A stretch of DNA of 64,000 bases. Origin: Pedobacter sp. ok626. GTDB lineage: Bacteria; Bacteroidota; Bacteroidia; Sphingobacteriales; Sphingobacteriaceae. The stretch spans positions 310,001-374,000 of the forward strand of contig NZ_FNEX01000001.1 in the NCBI RefSeq assembly GCF_900100435.1. Reading direction: 5' to 3'. This document shows positions 26,767 to 37,168 of the stretch, piece by piece; within the stretch, counting starts at the first letter, position 1; every line of letters starts with the position of its first letter. The position numbers and the translations under genes are program-made. The notes beneath the pieces are model-generated. The model was not told where the DNA came from, did not search any database, and saw only the letters and a list, made by a program, of their open reading frames with translations.

Positions 26767-29700
26767 ATGAACCTAAAACTACTAAGCAAATTTTCGTGGG
26801 CGCTATTGCTCATGCTGCTTGCGTGTACTACGTTGTATGCTCAGGAAAGAAAAGTGACAGGGAAGGTTGTAGACAAGACAGATGGGCAACCCATTCCGGG
26901 AGTAAATGTGAGCATCAAGGGAAAGCCCAGTAATGTTAGTACGAATGCTCAAGGTGTGTATACCATACAGGTAAGCTCTGATGCAGATGTATTGGTGTTT
27001 TCTTATATAGGATTTCTTAGACAGACCATACCCGTGGGGAAGCTGTCAAACATCGATGTTTCATTAGCTTCTGATAATAAGGATTTGGATGAAGTTGTTG
27101 TTGTGGGGTATGGAACTCAGAAAAAAACACATTTAACGGGCGCCGTAGCTAGTGTTGATATTAAAAATATTGAAGATATTCCGACCACAAACTTAGCCGC
27201 AGCCTTGAGGGGCCAGTTACCTGGTGTGGGAATAACAGGCGGAGTATCGAGACCAGGTGAAAATGCGAGCATTACAATTCGTAACCCGATATTTTTTGCT
27301 AAAGATGGAAAAACGGATCCTTTATACATTATTGACGATATACAAAGGAGTTTAAATGACTTTAACATGTTGGACGCAAGTGAAGTCGAGAGTATTTCAG
27401 TGTTGAAAGATGCAGCTGCAGCCATATATGGTATTTTAGGTGCCAATGGGGTTATTGTCGTTAGAACAAAAAGAGGTAAAGTCGGAGCGCCAAAAATCAA
27501 TTATAGTGGCTCTTATGGTATAACTGATGCCACAATGCTGCCAAAAATGATGAATGGCATTCAACAGGCGTCATATTTGAATAATATGCTGCAGGGGAAG
27601 AATGGATATAATCTATCTCCAACAGGTGTAATTGGAACAACTACAAATAAAGAAGCAGGTTATTATAGTCCGGATGAATTAGAGTATTTTACTGCAAATA
27701 GTAGCGATCATGTCAAAGAAGCATGGCAATCTTCTTATGTTACACGTCATGCATTAAATGTGAGTGGGGGGTCAGATAAGGCGACTTATTTTGCAGGCGG
27801 TAGTTATACTCAACAAAATTCAAATTTTAAAGGTGTAAATACAAATAAACTAACTTTTCGTGCAAGCACTGATGCTAAGGTTGCAAATGGATTGAAGGTT
27901 GGATTGGGAGTTAGCGGGGATCTTTATTATAACAAAAGATATTATTTTAAACAAGGGTCTGAAAGTTTAGATAATGACTTCAAATCGCTACTGGCTTCGC
28001 CACAATTTATGCCTTTTTATTATAATGGACTTCCGGTTTTGCAAGCTGCTAACACTGGAACGGTAGAAGGAGCAAACTTTTTTGAAGTACAACGTTTGAA
28101 TAATTATACATTACAAAAGACAAACGTCTTAAATATTCAAGCGACTGCAGAATATGAAGTCCCTTTTATTAAAGGATTGAAAGCGAGTCTGAATTATAAC
28201 AGAAATTTAAATAATGATTTCAGTAAACAATACGGAACAAAGTATACACTATATTCTTTTACCAACCTGGGTGAAAATAAACACATTGTAGGTGGTAACG
28301 TGCTTAACACTGTTTCTGCAAAAAATGGAGATATTGTGCGGTTTACCCCTGGAATAACTGATGTTTATCAATTAAATGGTTTATTGAGTTATGGAAGAAA
28401 ATTTGGCAAACACGATATTTCTATGATAGCCTTGTTTGAGCAAAAACATGACTCAGCAGAGAGCCTTGCCGCATCCAGAGAAGGTACACTTGTTGGTGGA
28501 TTTGATAATATGAATTTTGCAACTGGTGCCCAGGCGACAGATCAGTCAAATGGCAGGGTAGTGGAATTTGGTCGTTTGGCCTATGCGACACGCTTAAATT
28601 ATGCATATGCAAATAAGTATCTTGTCGAAATCTCTCTGCGTGCAGACGCAAATAATAACTTTGCTCCTGGTAAGGAATGGGGATTTTTTCCATCTACATC
28701 ATTAGGTTGGGTGATGTCTGAAGAAAATTTCTTTAAAGATAATCTTAAGTTTGTGAACTTCTTTAAAATACGAGGATCGGTTGGTTTGTTGGGCAATGAT
28801 AGTTCTAAACCTTACTTGTATCAGGAAAATTATAGATTGGAGACTGGCAAAGGAGCTGTTTTTGGAGGGAATAACGATAGAGGATTAACATATTCTCCGA
28901 ATGTAGCTATAGCCAATGCAAATACAACCTGGGATAGCAATCTAAGTACCAATCTTGGTATTGATGCACAATTTTTAAACAATCGTTTATCTCTTAGTGC
29001 TGATGGCTTTTATGCTCATCGATACAATATGTTGTCTGCTTTAACTTCTTCTGTACCAGCTGTTATTGGCGCCGCAACACCTACTGAGAACTTTGCTAAA
29101 GTAAATACCTTTGGCTACGAGATTTCTCTTGGATGGAAAGATAAAATAGGGCAGGACGTAACTTACAGTTTTAGTCCCTTTTTTGCCTGGAATGACAACA
29201 AGCTGTTGATTGCTGACCAACCCTTGGGTAATGTTGGAACTTATTTGGATATTCTTGGTCAGTCAAGCGACAGAGGTGTTTTTGGATTTCATTACCTAGG
29301 CATGTTCAGATCACAGGAAGAAGCCGATGCCTATGCAACTGCTAATCCAGGATACAAGGTTAAAGGGCAGGTGCCTAAAGCGGGTATGCTATACTATGCT
29401 GATGTTCGCGGGCCTAAGGATGCTTCTGGGAATTATACAGGTCCGGATGGGGTAGTTGATGATTTAGATCAGGATTATTTGACACCAAAATCGAGCAATC
29501 ACTATTCACTAGGATTAAATTTTGGTGGTGGCTATAAGGGGTTAAGTTTGAATGTGACGATGGGTATGTCGTTTGGCGGACAAGATCTTATCGAGGGAGA
29601 CGCTAGGAAACAAGCTAGCAATATATCTAACCGTCCGGAATTCTGGTCTGACACTTGGAGTCCGACTAACGTAAATGCAAAATATCCCAATCCTTTTTAC

Positions 29701-29955
29701 AAGGATACTTACGAGATGACATCTGAATTCTGGTTTGTTAACTCTTATACATTTAGAGTAAGTAATATTAACCTAGGATATACTTTCCCTTCAAAACTTA
29801 CTCAAAAAATGGGAATAGGAAGCTTGAAAGCATTTATGGTAGCTACAAACCCGATTAATTTTTATAATCCATATACTTATCGGGACAATGCTACTTCTTA
29901 TAATACTTATCCTAATCTTCAATCCTGGTCGTTTGGTTTAAATGTTGGTTTTTAA
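26767..29955 (+). CDS. SusC/RagA-family TonB-linked outer-membrane transporter, pair 1
   Basis: A 1062-residue outer-membrane protein. Signal peptide (ending YAQ), then a carboxypeptidase-D-like domain (VTGKVVDKTDGQPIPGVNV), the TonB-box/DEVVVVGYGTQKK signature, a plug domain with PLYIIDDIQ and SVLKDAAAAIYG, and a C-terminal beta-barrel ending in SFGLNVGF. It imports oligosaccharides across the outer membrane together with the SusD encoded 11 nt downstream. It lacks an N-terminal STN domain, so control by an ECF sigma/anti-sigma pair is unlikely. Its N-terminal domain is closely related to that of susC 2. The plug has IIDD where IDG is usual. Confidence 0.96.
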   Translation: MNLKLLSKFSWALLLMLLACTTLYAQERKVTGKVVDKTDGQPIPGVNVSIKGKPSNVSTNAQGVYTIQVSSDADVLVFSYIGFLRQTIPVGKLSNIDVSLASDNKDLDEVVVVGYGTQKKTHLTGAVASVDIKNIEDIPTTNLAAALRGQLPGVGITGGVSRPGENASITIRNPIFFAKDGKTDPLYIIDDIQRSLNDFNMLDASEVESISVLKDAAAAIYGILGANGVIVVRTKRGKVGAPKINYSGSYGITDATMLPKMMNGIQQASYLNNMLQGKNGYNLSPTGVIGTTTNKEAGYYSPDELEYFTANSSDHVKEAWQSSYVTRHALNVSGGSDKATYFAGGSYTQQNSNFKGVNTNKLTFRASTDAKVANGLKVGLGVSGDLYYNKRYYFKQGSESLDNDFKSLLASPQFMPFYYNGLPVLQAANTGTVEGANFFEVQRLNNYTLQKTNVLNIQATAEYEVPFIKGLKASLNYNRNLNNDFSKQYGTKYTLYSFTNLGENKHIVGGNVLNTVSAKNGDIVRFTPGITDVYQLNGLLSYGRKFGKHDISMIALFEQKHDSAESLAASREGTLVGGFDNMNFATGAQATDQSNGRVVEFGRLAYATRLNYAYANKYLVEISLRADANNNFAPGKEWGFFPSTSLGWVMSEENFFKDNLKFVNFFKIRGSVGLLGNDSSKPYLYQENYRLETGKGAVFGGNNDRGLTYSPNVAIANANTTWDSNLSTNLGIDAQFLNNRLSLSADGFYAHRYNMLSALTSSVPAVIGAATPTENFAKVNTFGYEISLGWKDKIGQDVTYSFSPFFAWNDNKLLIADQPLGNVGTYLDILGQSSDRGVFGFHYLGMFRSQEEADAYATANPGYKVKGQVPKAGMLYYADVRGPKDASGNYTGPDGVVDDLDQDYLTPKSSNHYSLGLNFGGGYKGLSLNVTMGMSFGGQDLIEGDARKQASNISNRPEFWSDTWSPTNVNAKYPNPFYKDTYEMTSEFWFVNSYTFRVSNINLGYTFPSKLTQKMGIGSLKAFMVATNPINFYNPYTYRDNATSYNTYPNLQSWSFGLNVGF

Positions 29956-29966
29956 TACTTAATGAT

Positions 29967-31799
29967 ATGAAAAGATATAAAATATTAGTAGCTGCACTTT
30001 GTTTGTCTTTGGCACTTAGCAGTTGTAAAAAAGTTCTGGATAATGTTGATCAGGGAAATGCGGTTGCAGATCAGATATTTAATGATTCTACATTGGCAGT
30101 ACTGAATTTGAACTATTTGTATAATTCTAATTTACCGGATTGGGCAGGTAATACCGGTGGTGCTATTTCTAATCCGGGTGGAATATCGGAAGAAACCTAT
30201 AATGATAATAAATTTTTTAGAGGCACTTTAACAAACAGCGATGTCACTGACATTACTACTGGTTCCAATGTAAATAATAACTACGGAAAAATTCGATACA
30301 TCAATACTTTTATAAGAGATGTTAATAGCGGTACAATGCCACAAGGCACAAAGAATAGAATGATTTCTCAGGCCTTATTTCTACGTGCATTTCGTTATTT
30401 TGATATGGTTAGACTGTATGGTGGTGTTCCACTAGTACTTACCCCTTTGGAAGCTGTCGGTACTGAGGCTAAAGATGCCGCTTTACTTCCACGTAACAAA
30501 ACGTCTGAATGTATAGCGCAGATCGTTGCAGATTTGGATAGCGGAATTAAGTACCTGCCGAAAAAATGGGCAGGAAGTTCTGATTGGGGACGCATTACTG
30601 CGGGGGCTGCTGCTGCGCTTAAAGGTCGGGTTTTACTGACATGGGCAAGTCCACAGTTTATTACAGAAGGCGTAAGTGATCCAAGTAATCCTGCAAGTAT
30701 CCCTCAGCGTTGGGAGGATGCTTACATCGCTAATACCCAAGCTGTAACTTTATTATCAAGTAATGGATTTGGTTTAAATGCTTCATATGAAAACATGTGG
30801 TTCACTGAGGTAAATAATCCCGAAGCAGTTTTTGTAACAGGGTATAATAATCTTACAACTGATAGCAGGAGAAATAATGGATATGATGTTGCAACCAGAC
30901 CTTCTTATTTAGGTACAAGTGGCGGTAGTAACCAACCGACATGGGATATGGTTAAAGCTTATCCTATGAAAGACGGTAAAAAGCCTGGAGATCCTACGTC
31001 AGCCTATACATTTTCAAATGATACCTATTATAAAAATCGAGATCCTCGTTTTGATAAAACGATTGCTTATAATGGTTGTACTTGGAATATCATTGGAAAT
31101 CAGAATTACAGGCTTTGGACTTATTTCTATAACCCGGACTTAAGTAAACCAACTGTGTTTAGCACTTCCGAACCTAAAGCATCAGGTACAGGTTTCTACT
31201 GTAGAAAGGCGATAGATCCGAATGTATTACAAAGTAATGTACAATATTCAGGTACAGATTGGATGGAGATAAGGTACGCGGAAGTACTGTTGAACCTAGC
31301 TGAATGTGCGGCGGCAACTGGACGTTCGTCTGAGGCTTATGATAACCTGAAACTTATTAGAAAACGTGCTGGGATAGAAGTTGGAGCAAATGGATTATAT
31401 GGTTTAGATATTGGCATGACGAATGTTCAATTGATTAATGCTGTGATGTATGAACGTCAGATCGAATTTGCGTTTGAAGGAAAACGTTTTTGGGATCTTC
31501 GTAGAAGGAAACTTTTTTCTTCAGTTTTGAATGGAAAAGTTAGAACAGGCATTCAATTAAACATTAAAGCGGGAGCACCAACTAGCCTTTCTGTATCTCC
31601 TTTTGCAGGAAGAGATGGTCTTACTGTGGATCAGGCCACACCATTTTTTACATTAAGTGTGAAAAATATGGATACCGGCTATACTATATCCTGGAAGGAG
31701 GAGTACTACTTCTTTGGTATACCTATTGCATCCATAGCAAACAATCCTAAATTGTTGCAAAATAAGGGTTGGGGAGGAACGTTTGACCCCTTGCAGTAA
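29967..31799 (+). CDS. SusD/RagB-family surface lipoprotein, pair 1
   Basis: A 610-residue lipoprotein (lipobox LSSC, Cys20). SusD features: FLRAFRYFDMVRLYGGVPLV in the N-terminal helical region, WMEIRYAEVLLNLAECA, and the C-terminal RQIEFAFEGKRFWDLRR signature. It captures glycan at the cell surface and acts as the lid of the SusC barrel encoded 11 nt upstream. A terminator-like hairpin follows about 75 nt after its stop, before susC 2. Confidence 0.95.
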   Translation: MKRYKILVAALCLSLALSSCKKVLDNVDQGNAVADQIFNDSTLAVLNLNYLYNSNLPDWAGNTGGAISNPGGISEETYNDNKFFRGTLTNSDVTDITTGSNVNNNYGKIRYINTFIRDVNSGTMPQGTKNRMISQALFLRAFRYFDMVRLYGGVPLVLTPLEAVGTEAKDAALLPRNKTSECIAQIVADLDSGIKYLPKKWAGSSDWGRITAGAAAALKGRVLLTWASPQFITEGVSDPSNPASIPQRWEDAYIANTQAVTLLSSNGFGLNASYENMWFTEVNNPEAVFVTGYNNLTTDSRRNNGYDVATRPSYLGTSGGSNQPTWDMVKAYPMKDGKKPGDPTSAYTFSNDTYYKNRDPRFDKTIAYNGCTWNIIGNQNYRLWTYFYNPDLSKPTVFSTSEPKASGTGFYCRKAIDPNVLQSNVQYSGTDWMEIRYAEVLLNLAECAAATGRSSEAYDNLKLIRKRAGIEVGANGLYGLDIGMTNVQLINAVMYERQIEFAFEGKRFWDLRRRKLFSSVLNGKVRTGIQLNIKAGAPTSLSVSPFAGRDGLTVDQATPFFTLSVKNMDTGYTISWKEEYYFFGIPIASIANNPKLLQNKGWGGTFDPLQ

Positions 31800-31874
31800 A
31801 ATTATAAAAAGACAAACGCATTCTTTGGTTAGATAGGCGCTCTCAGAAGTTCTTTATTTGGTTAGAAGAGAACT

Positions 31875-31913
31875 CCCGTTACTGATTAAAGTAACTATCG
31901 GTAACGGGTTTTT
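31875..31913 (+). terminator. Intrinsic terminator-like hairpin after susD 1
   Basis: CCCGTTAC (31875-31882) pairs perfectly with GTAACGGG (31901-31908), followed by five T. It lies between susD 1 and susC 2 in the same direction, so it may stop or attenuate read-through into the second pair. Confidence 0.7.
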
Positions 31914-32126
31914 AATACCAAGAACACACAAACAGATAATTAACAACATTAAATAATATTATTTGATAAAAGCTTTACAAAAATAAATCTGAACTAGATT
32001 GACAGCTCATTCCGCACTAAAAAACTGCACCAATAACAGTTTTATCAATACCATTCTGTGCTTGTGAAAAGCTGTTTAATCCTCTCGGATTAACCAATTA
32101 ACCAAACATAAACCAACAAACTAAGT
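31914..32126 (+). promoter_or_regulatory. Leader/promoter region of susC 2
   Basis: No gene is seen here. ATTCCGCACT at 32009-32018 recurs at 38420-38429 in the susC 3 leader. TAACCAAA is at 32099-32106, 20 nt before the ATG. ATTATTTG at 31958-31965 is a weak -7 candidate. The TACAGT direct repeat found before the other pectic units is not evident, so this pair may depend on read-through or on a different promoter. Confidence 0.35.
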
Positions 32127-35100
32127 ATGAATTTTAAACTTTTACGAACGTTAAAAGGGATAGTCCTATTGTCCCTGCTTTTTTGTGCTACATCGTACGC
32201 GCAAGTAAAGAAAATTACTGGTAAAGTTACTGATGCCAGTGACGGAGGGTCGATGCCCGGCGTTAATGTCAGCATTAAAGGCAAGCCCAGTAACGTAGCC
32301 ACCAATGCCGATGGTATATACACCATTCAGGCTGATCCTGCTACTGATGCGTTGGTGTTTTCTTATATCGGTTTCAAAAGGCAAACGATTGTTCTTGCAG
32401 GTAAAACAACATTAAACATTTCACTCGCTTCTGATAATGCTGATCTGGATGAAGTGATCGTTGTTGGTTATGGTTCCAAAAAGAAATCCGAAATATTAGG
32501 CTCTGTGGTAAATATTAAAGCTGAAGATATTCAGGATTTGCCAGTTCCAAATATTGCAGCCGCTTTAAGGAATAGACTACCCGGTGTAGGTGTAAATGCC
32601 GTTTCTGGTAAGCCTGGGGCATCTGTGACTATTAATATTCGTAATTCCGCGGTATCGGAGTCGGCAAAAGGCTTAGGTGTAAGTAGTGAACCGCTCTATG
32701 TTATTGATGGTATAACTGTTACTAGGGATGATTTCGATAATATAGACCCGACGATGGTTGAAGATATATCGTTTCTTAAAGATGCTTCTGCAGCGATATA
32801 TGGAGCGTCAGGAGCTAAGGGGGTTGTACTTATAACTACAAAAAAGGGTAAAAGAGGGAAACCGCAGATTAGCTATACCGGATTCAGGGGGGTATCAGAT
32901 AATGCTTCAAGTGTTGATATGTTATCAGCATATGATCATGCTATTCTTTTAAATGATGGATTTAAAGTTGCAAATGAAGCCTCAAACAAATTCTTTTCTG
33001 AGGCAGATTTGGAACAACTAAAAAATAATAAAACAAAAGGATGGTTCGATGAATTGTGGCAAACATCAGCTGTAAACAGACACAATATGAATGTTTCAGG
33101 TGGCTCTGATGCGATCACTTTTTTTGCGGGTGGTAATTACTACGATGAATCCGGTAATTATGGTGGTATTAAATACAGCAAATACGCCTTCCGTTCGGGA
33201 ATGACAGCTAAAATAATTGAAGGCTTAACTGCTCAGGTAACGCTCAATGCTGATTTTTCTAAACGAACAAGCGATACTTATAAAAATGGTGGCGAAAACG
33301 ACCAGGCATTTTTTCAACAGTTGATAACTACCCCTAAATGGGTGCCGATGCAAATAGATGGGAAAGCTGTTAATTATAACAATAAAACAAATCCTTATGG
33401 TGTTATGCAGGCTGGTAATAACATTTGGGATAAATCGCAAGGTTTGGCGTTAAATGCTTCACTTGATTATAAACCTAAATTTTTATCTGGGTTAACCGCG
33501 AGGGTTCAATTTGGAAAAAACAGCAGAAGCGGTAATAGTAATCAGTACACACCAGCATATAATGTGTATAATTTTCAAATGACTGGTCAAAATAATTTGC
33601 TTTATACGAATATTCCAGCTACACAAAATCATGTCGTTGAAGCTATTAGTTCAGCTAATGCTCAATTGTTGACAGGAACAACTCTTGGTTCAAGTTATCA
33701 GGCTATTGCGTCTTTAAGCTACGATAAAACTATAGGCAAACACAGTTTTAACGTAATGGCAGCGTTCGATCAATCTGAAGGTGTTGACGAAAGTCTTTCT
33801 GTTTTATGGAGAAATCAAGTCTTAGCAAATATAGATGAATACTGGGGTTTTGACAGGTCTTCTTTTACATTACAGAATAAGAGCATTTTTGAAACAGTTC
33901 AACGATCTTATATTAGTCGGTTAAATTACGATTATGACAAAAAATATTTTATTGAAGGTATAGCTCGTATGGATGCCTCATCTAATTTTGCTCCTGGAAA
34001 TCGTTGGGGTGTTTTTCCGAGTTTAGGCTTAGGTTGGGCGATTAGTGAAGAAGATTTTTTTAAAAAAAATGTGAAATTTGTCAACCGTTTGAAAGTTAGA
34101 GCAAATTATGGTCTAGTTGGAGAAAGTCGAGTTAATGCTCGTTTATGGCAATACCGATATATTGTCGATCCAAATGGTTATTTATATGGAGATAACTTAA
34201 CAGGGGGAGTAAATCCATCTGCAATGCCAAATCCGGATATTTCATGGGAGAAATCGCGTACGTTGAATTTAGGTTTGGACGCTTCCATGTTAGACAATAA
34301 ACTAAGTTTTACATATGAGTTTTATCACAGGTATTCTTACGATGCTTACGATACAGGAAATAATGAAAATTTTCCAATGTACGCAGGTTTTGAAGCTCCA
34401 ACTGTAAATTATCAAGAACGTACCAGTTGGGGGTCTGAATTCACAGTTGGGTACCGCACTAAAATTGGTTCAGACTGGGGGATAAGTACTGATGTGCTTT
34501 TTGGTTTTGCCAATAATAGAATTGATAAAATGTTTTATAATGAATTTCAGTTATGGGATATTACTTATCCGGACTTAAAATATCAGTTTGGAACTGATAC
34601 AAAAAAATATAACAGCGCTAATTATGGTTTGATCTCTAAAGGTATGTTTAGAACACAAGCACAATTGGATGCTTTTATGAATGAAAATCCAACTTATACG
34701 ATTAATGCTAAAGTGCCACAGGTTGGTTGGCTATATTATGAAGACACGAATGGGGACGGGAAAATAACAGAAAAAGATCAGGTGCCTATGTTTAATAGCA
34801 CGAATTCGTTTGGCGTAGGTTTCAATGTAGGGGTAACTTACAAAACTCTAAGTTTAAGTACCAACTTTGTAACTAGATTTGGCGGCAAAGAATTTTATGA
34901 TAGTAAATCCAAAGCCCCTGCAAGTACGACTTTAAATGTTCCTGCATATTGGAAAGATCACTGGACAGCGGAAAATCCAAATGCTAAATTTCCGAGATAT
35001 GACGATGCTTCTATAGCCGCAGGGTGGAATTCAGATTTTTGGGCAGTAAGCGGTACAATGATTAGAATAAACAGCATGACATTGACCTATAAAATGCCTA

Positions 35101-35267
35101 AAGCTTTCTTAAGTAAAATTGGAATTGGCGATTCAAGACTCGTATTGACGGGTAATAACCTTTGGACAATTATCAATCCATTGAAATATAAAGATCCTTA
35201 TTCTTCAACTATCTACGATTACCCAACTTTGAGAACGATTTCTTTGGGTTTAAATGTGAGTTTGTAA
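32127..35267 (+). CDS. SusC/RagA-family TonB-linked outer-membrane transporter, pair 2
   Basis: A 1046-residue transporter with signal peptide ending SYAQ, a carboxypeptidase-D-like domain (ITGKVTDASDGGSMPGVNV), a DEVIVVGYGSKKK signature, a plug with PLYVIDGITV and FLKDASAAIYGASGAKG, and a beta-barrel ending ISLGLNVSL. It is a close paralogue of susC 1 in the N-terminal domain (both share PGVNVSIKGKPSNV), with more divergent barrel sequence, suggesting import of a related but different oligosaccharide. Its stop overlaps the susD 2 start codon (TAATG). Confidence 0.96.
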   Translation: MNFKLLRTLKGIVLLSLLFCATSYAQVKKITGKVTDASDGGSMPGVNVSIKGKPSNVATNADGIYTIQADPATDALVFSYIGFKRQTIVLAGKTTLNISLASDNADLDEVIVVGYGSKKKSEILGSVVNIKAEDIQDLPVPNIAAALRNRLPGVGVNAVSGKPGASVTINIRNSAVSESAKGLGVSSEPLYVIDGITVTRDDFDNIDPTMVEDISFLKDASAAIYGASGAKGVVLITTKKGKRGKPQISYTGFRGVSDNASSVDMLSAYDHAILLNDGFKVANEASNKFFSEADLEQLKNNKTKGWFDELWQTSAVNRHNMNVSGGSDAITFFAGGNYYDESGNYGGIKYSKYAFRSGMTAKIIEGLTAQVTLNADFSKRTSDTYKNGGENDQAFFQQLITTPKWVPMQIDGKAVNYNNKTNPYGVMQAGNNIWDKSQGLALNASLDYKPKFLSGLTARVQFGKNSRSGNSNQYTPAYNVYNFQMTGQNNLLYTNIPATQNHVVEAISSANAQLLTGTTLGSSYQAIASLSYDKTIGKHSFNVMAAFDQSEGVDESLSVLWRNQVLANIDEYWGFDRSSFTLQNKSIFETVQRSYISRLNYDYDKKYFIEGIARMDASSNFAPGNRWGVFPSLGLGWAISEEDFFKKNVKFVNRLKVRANYGLVGESRVNARLWQYRYIVDPNGYLYGDNLTGGVNPSAMPNPDISWEKSRTLNLGLDASMLDNKLSFTYEFYHRYSYDAYDTGNNENFPMYAGFEAPTVNYQERTSWGSEFTVGYRTKIGSDWGISTDVLFGFANNRIDKMFYNEFQLWDITYPDLKYQFGTDTKKYNSANYGLISKGMFRTQAQLDAFMNENPTYTINAKVPQVGWLYYEDTNGDGKITEKDQVPMFNSTNSFGVGFNVGVTYKTLSLSTNFVTRFGGKEFYDSKSKAPASTTLNVPAYWKDHWTAENPNAKFPRYDDASIAAGWNSDFWAVSGTMIRINSMTLTYKMPKAFLSKIGIGDSRLVLTGNNLWTIINPLKYKDPYSSTIYDYPTLRTISLGLNVSL

Positions 35268-37138
35268 TGATCAAGAATTTTAAAACTAGAAAGATGAAAT
35301 ATCAATATAAAAAAGTATTTACTTTAGCTGCGGCAGTTTCGTTAATAGTTGTATTTGCAGGATGTAAAAAAGATTTTTTTGACCTTAAAGACCGTAATGC
35401 TCTTGATTCGCAAATATGGAATAATGAGGGAGCAATCCAGTTTCTTTTAAATGATACTTATGATGTTGTGATGCCGGAATTTCCTTATGAATATCCAGCA
35501 AACAACGTTATATATGCGAGTGACGAGGATCGTTTTTCTTCTAACGATGCTATTATGAGAAAAGCAATTGGTGTTAACGGAGCATTGACATCAAACGATG
35601 TTAAATTTATTGCTACCAAATACCAAGGCACAAAGGGTGATAACAGATACTTCGATATAGCGCGTTGTAATACCGCATTAAAGGAAATTCCAGGAGGAAG
35701 CCTGTCTCAACAATCCAAAAATAGGCTAAGGGGGCAATTTTATGCTTTAAGGGCATTGTCTTATTTTGAATTGGTACGTTTATATGGAGGCGTGCCTCTT
35801 GTATTGGAACCGCAGAACCCTGACAATGTTAAATTAGAAGGTCGTGCAAAAGCCTCTGAGTGCTTTAAAGCAATTGTTAATGACCTGGATTCGGCGATGG
35901 TATTGTTAAACGGGGTCGTTTTGGATGATGCAAAAGAAAGAGGTAAGTTTACACGTCAAGCAGCAGCAGCTCTTAAAGGTCGAGCGTTATTATATTGGGC
36001 GAGCCCTCAATTTAATCCACGTACTGACCCGGCGCATCCTTATGACCCAAATAGATGGCAAACTGCTTATTTGGCTTGTAAAGATGCTTACGATATCTGC
36101 AAAGCATCGGGTAGTGCGTTAATGCAAAATTATTCTGATATTTTTCTAAAAGAGGGCACACCGAATACAGAAGCGATTATAGTAAGGACCTACTCCAGTG
36201 CAATTGCTAAAAGAGGCCAGAATGTCGAAGCTAAATTAAGGCCAGGACAGGAAGGCGGAGGTGCTTCAGCCTTCACACCAACATTGCAGCTTGTAGAAAG
36301 CTATCCTATGAAGGATGGAGTTCCAATTGGTAAAGGATCTTCATATACATATGATCCGGTGCTTTTCTGGTTAAATAGAGATCCAAGATTCGATGCAACT
36401 ATCGCCTATAATGGTGCTAATTGGAAGCTTAGTGGTAATGCAACAAGAAGACAGTGGAATTATTTAAAAAATGCATCTGAAGGTACAACTGGAATTCAAG
36501 GCTTTTACATGAAACGTTTTGCAAATCCTGATTTGGCAAAAGGATCGGTTAGTTATTCAAATGACTTTGGTGGAAACGGCATGGATTGGATAGAATTGCG
36601 CTATGCAGAAGTAATTATAAATTATGCTGAATGTGCAAATGAAATAGGTAATCTTAGCTTAGCCAAAGATTTAGTAAGAGAGATCCGTATACGTGCAAAT
36701 ATTCAACCTGGTACAATGGATTATGGTTTATCATTAGCTGCAAGTACAACACAAATGCGTGATTTGATTATGGATGAGCGGAAGATCGAATTTGCTTTCG
36801 AAGGTAAGCGTGGATATGATTTGAGACGTACACGTACTTTTCATTTACTATCTGGGCAAATGCGTATTCAGGTATGGGAAACGAAAACTGACGCACTTAG
36901 AAATGAATTGGAGGTTGTGAACCCAACTACCGGCGCTATGTTCCGTGAAGGAATTAATATTAATGACAGAACAACATTTGATAAGTATTTTAAAACCAGT
37001 GTCAATACAGTTGGTGTAACTGGATTTAGTATTCCTGAGACCTATTATTTTTATGCTCTACCCTCTACATTTATGAATTCCAGCCCTTTACTGGAACAAA
37101 CGATCGGATGGGACGGAGGAACATTTGATCCATTGTAA
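35267..37138 (+). CDS. SusD/RagB-family surface lipoprotein, pair 2
   Basis: A 623-residue SusD protein. The ATG at 35267 overlaps the susC 2 stop; the ATG at 35294 (MKYQYKKVFTLAAAV) gives a shorter, more typical lipoprotein signal with lipobox VFAGC, so either start is possible. Signatures: FYALRALSYFELVRLYGGVP, WIELRYAEVIINYAECA, and ERKIEFAFEGKRGYDLRRTR. It is a surface glycan-binding partner of SusC 2. Confidence 0.95.
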   Translation: MIKNFKTRKMKYQYKKVFTLAAAVSLIVVFAGCKKDFFDLKDRNALDSQIWNNEGAIQFLLNDTYDVVMPEFPYEYPANNVIYASDEDRFSSNDAIMRKAIGVNGALTSNDVKFIATKYQGTKGDNRYFDIARCNTALKEIPGGSLSQQSKNRLRGQFYALRALSYFELVRLYGGVPLVLEPQNPDNVKLEGRAKASECFKAIVNDLDSAMVLLNGVVLDDAKERGKFTRQAAAALKGRALLYWASPQFNPRTDPAHPYDPNRWQTAYLACKDAYDICKASGSALMQNYSDIFLKEGTPNTEAIIVRTYSSAIAKRGQNVEAKLRPGQEGGGASAFTPTLQLVESYPMKDGVPIGKGSSYTYDPVLFWLNRDPRFDATIAYNGANWKLSGNATRRQWNYLKNASEGTTGIQGFYMKRFANPDLAKGSVSYSNDFGGNGMDWIELRYAEVIINYAECANEIGNLSLAKDLVREIRIRANIQPGTMDYGLSLAASTTQMRDLIMDERKIEFAFEGKRGYDLRRTRTFHLLSGQMRIQVWETKTDALRNELEVVNPTTGAMFREGININDRTTFDKYFKTSVNTVGVTGFSIPETYYFYALPSTFMNSSPLLEQTIGWDGGTFDPL

Positions 37139-37168
37139 ATAATTATTTAGTCATAACCTTTAAAGAAA

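Noticed and set aside
31958..31965. ATTATTTG as the susC 2 promoter with the shared operator
   Set aside because: The first two positions do not match TAnnTTTG and no half-sites occur at the expected 26 and 47 nt upstream.
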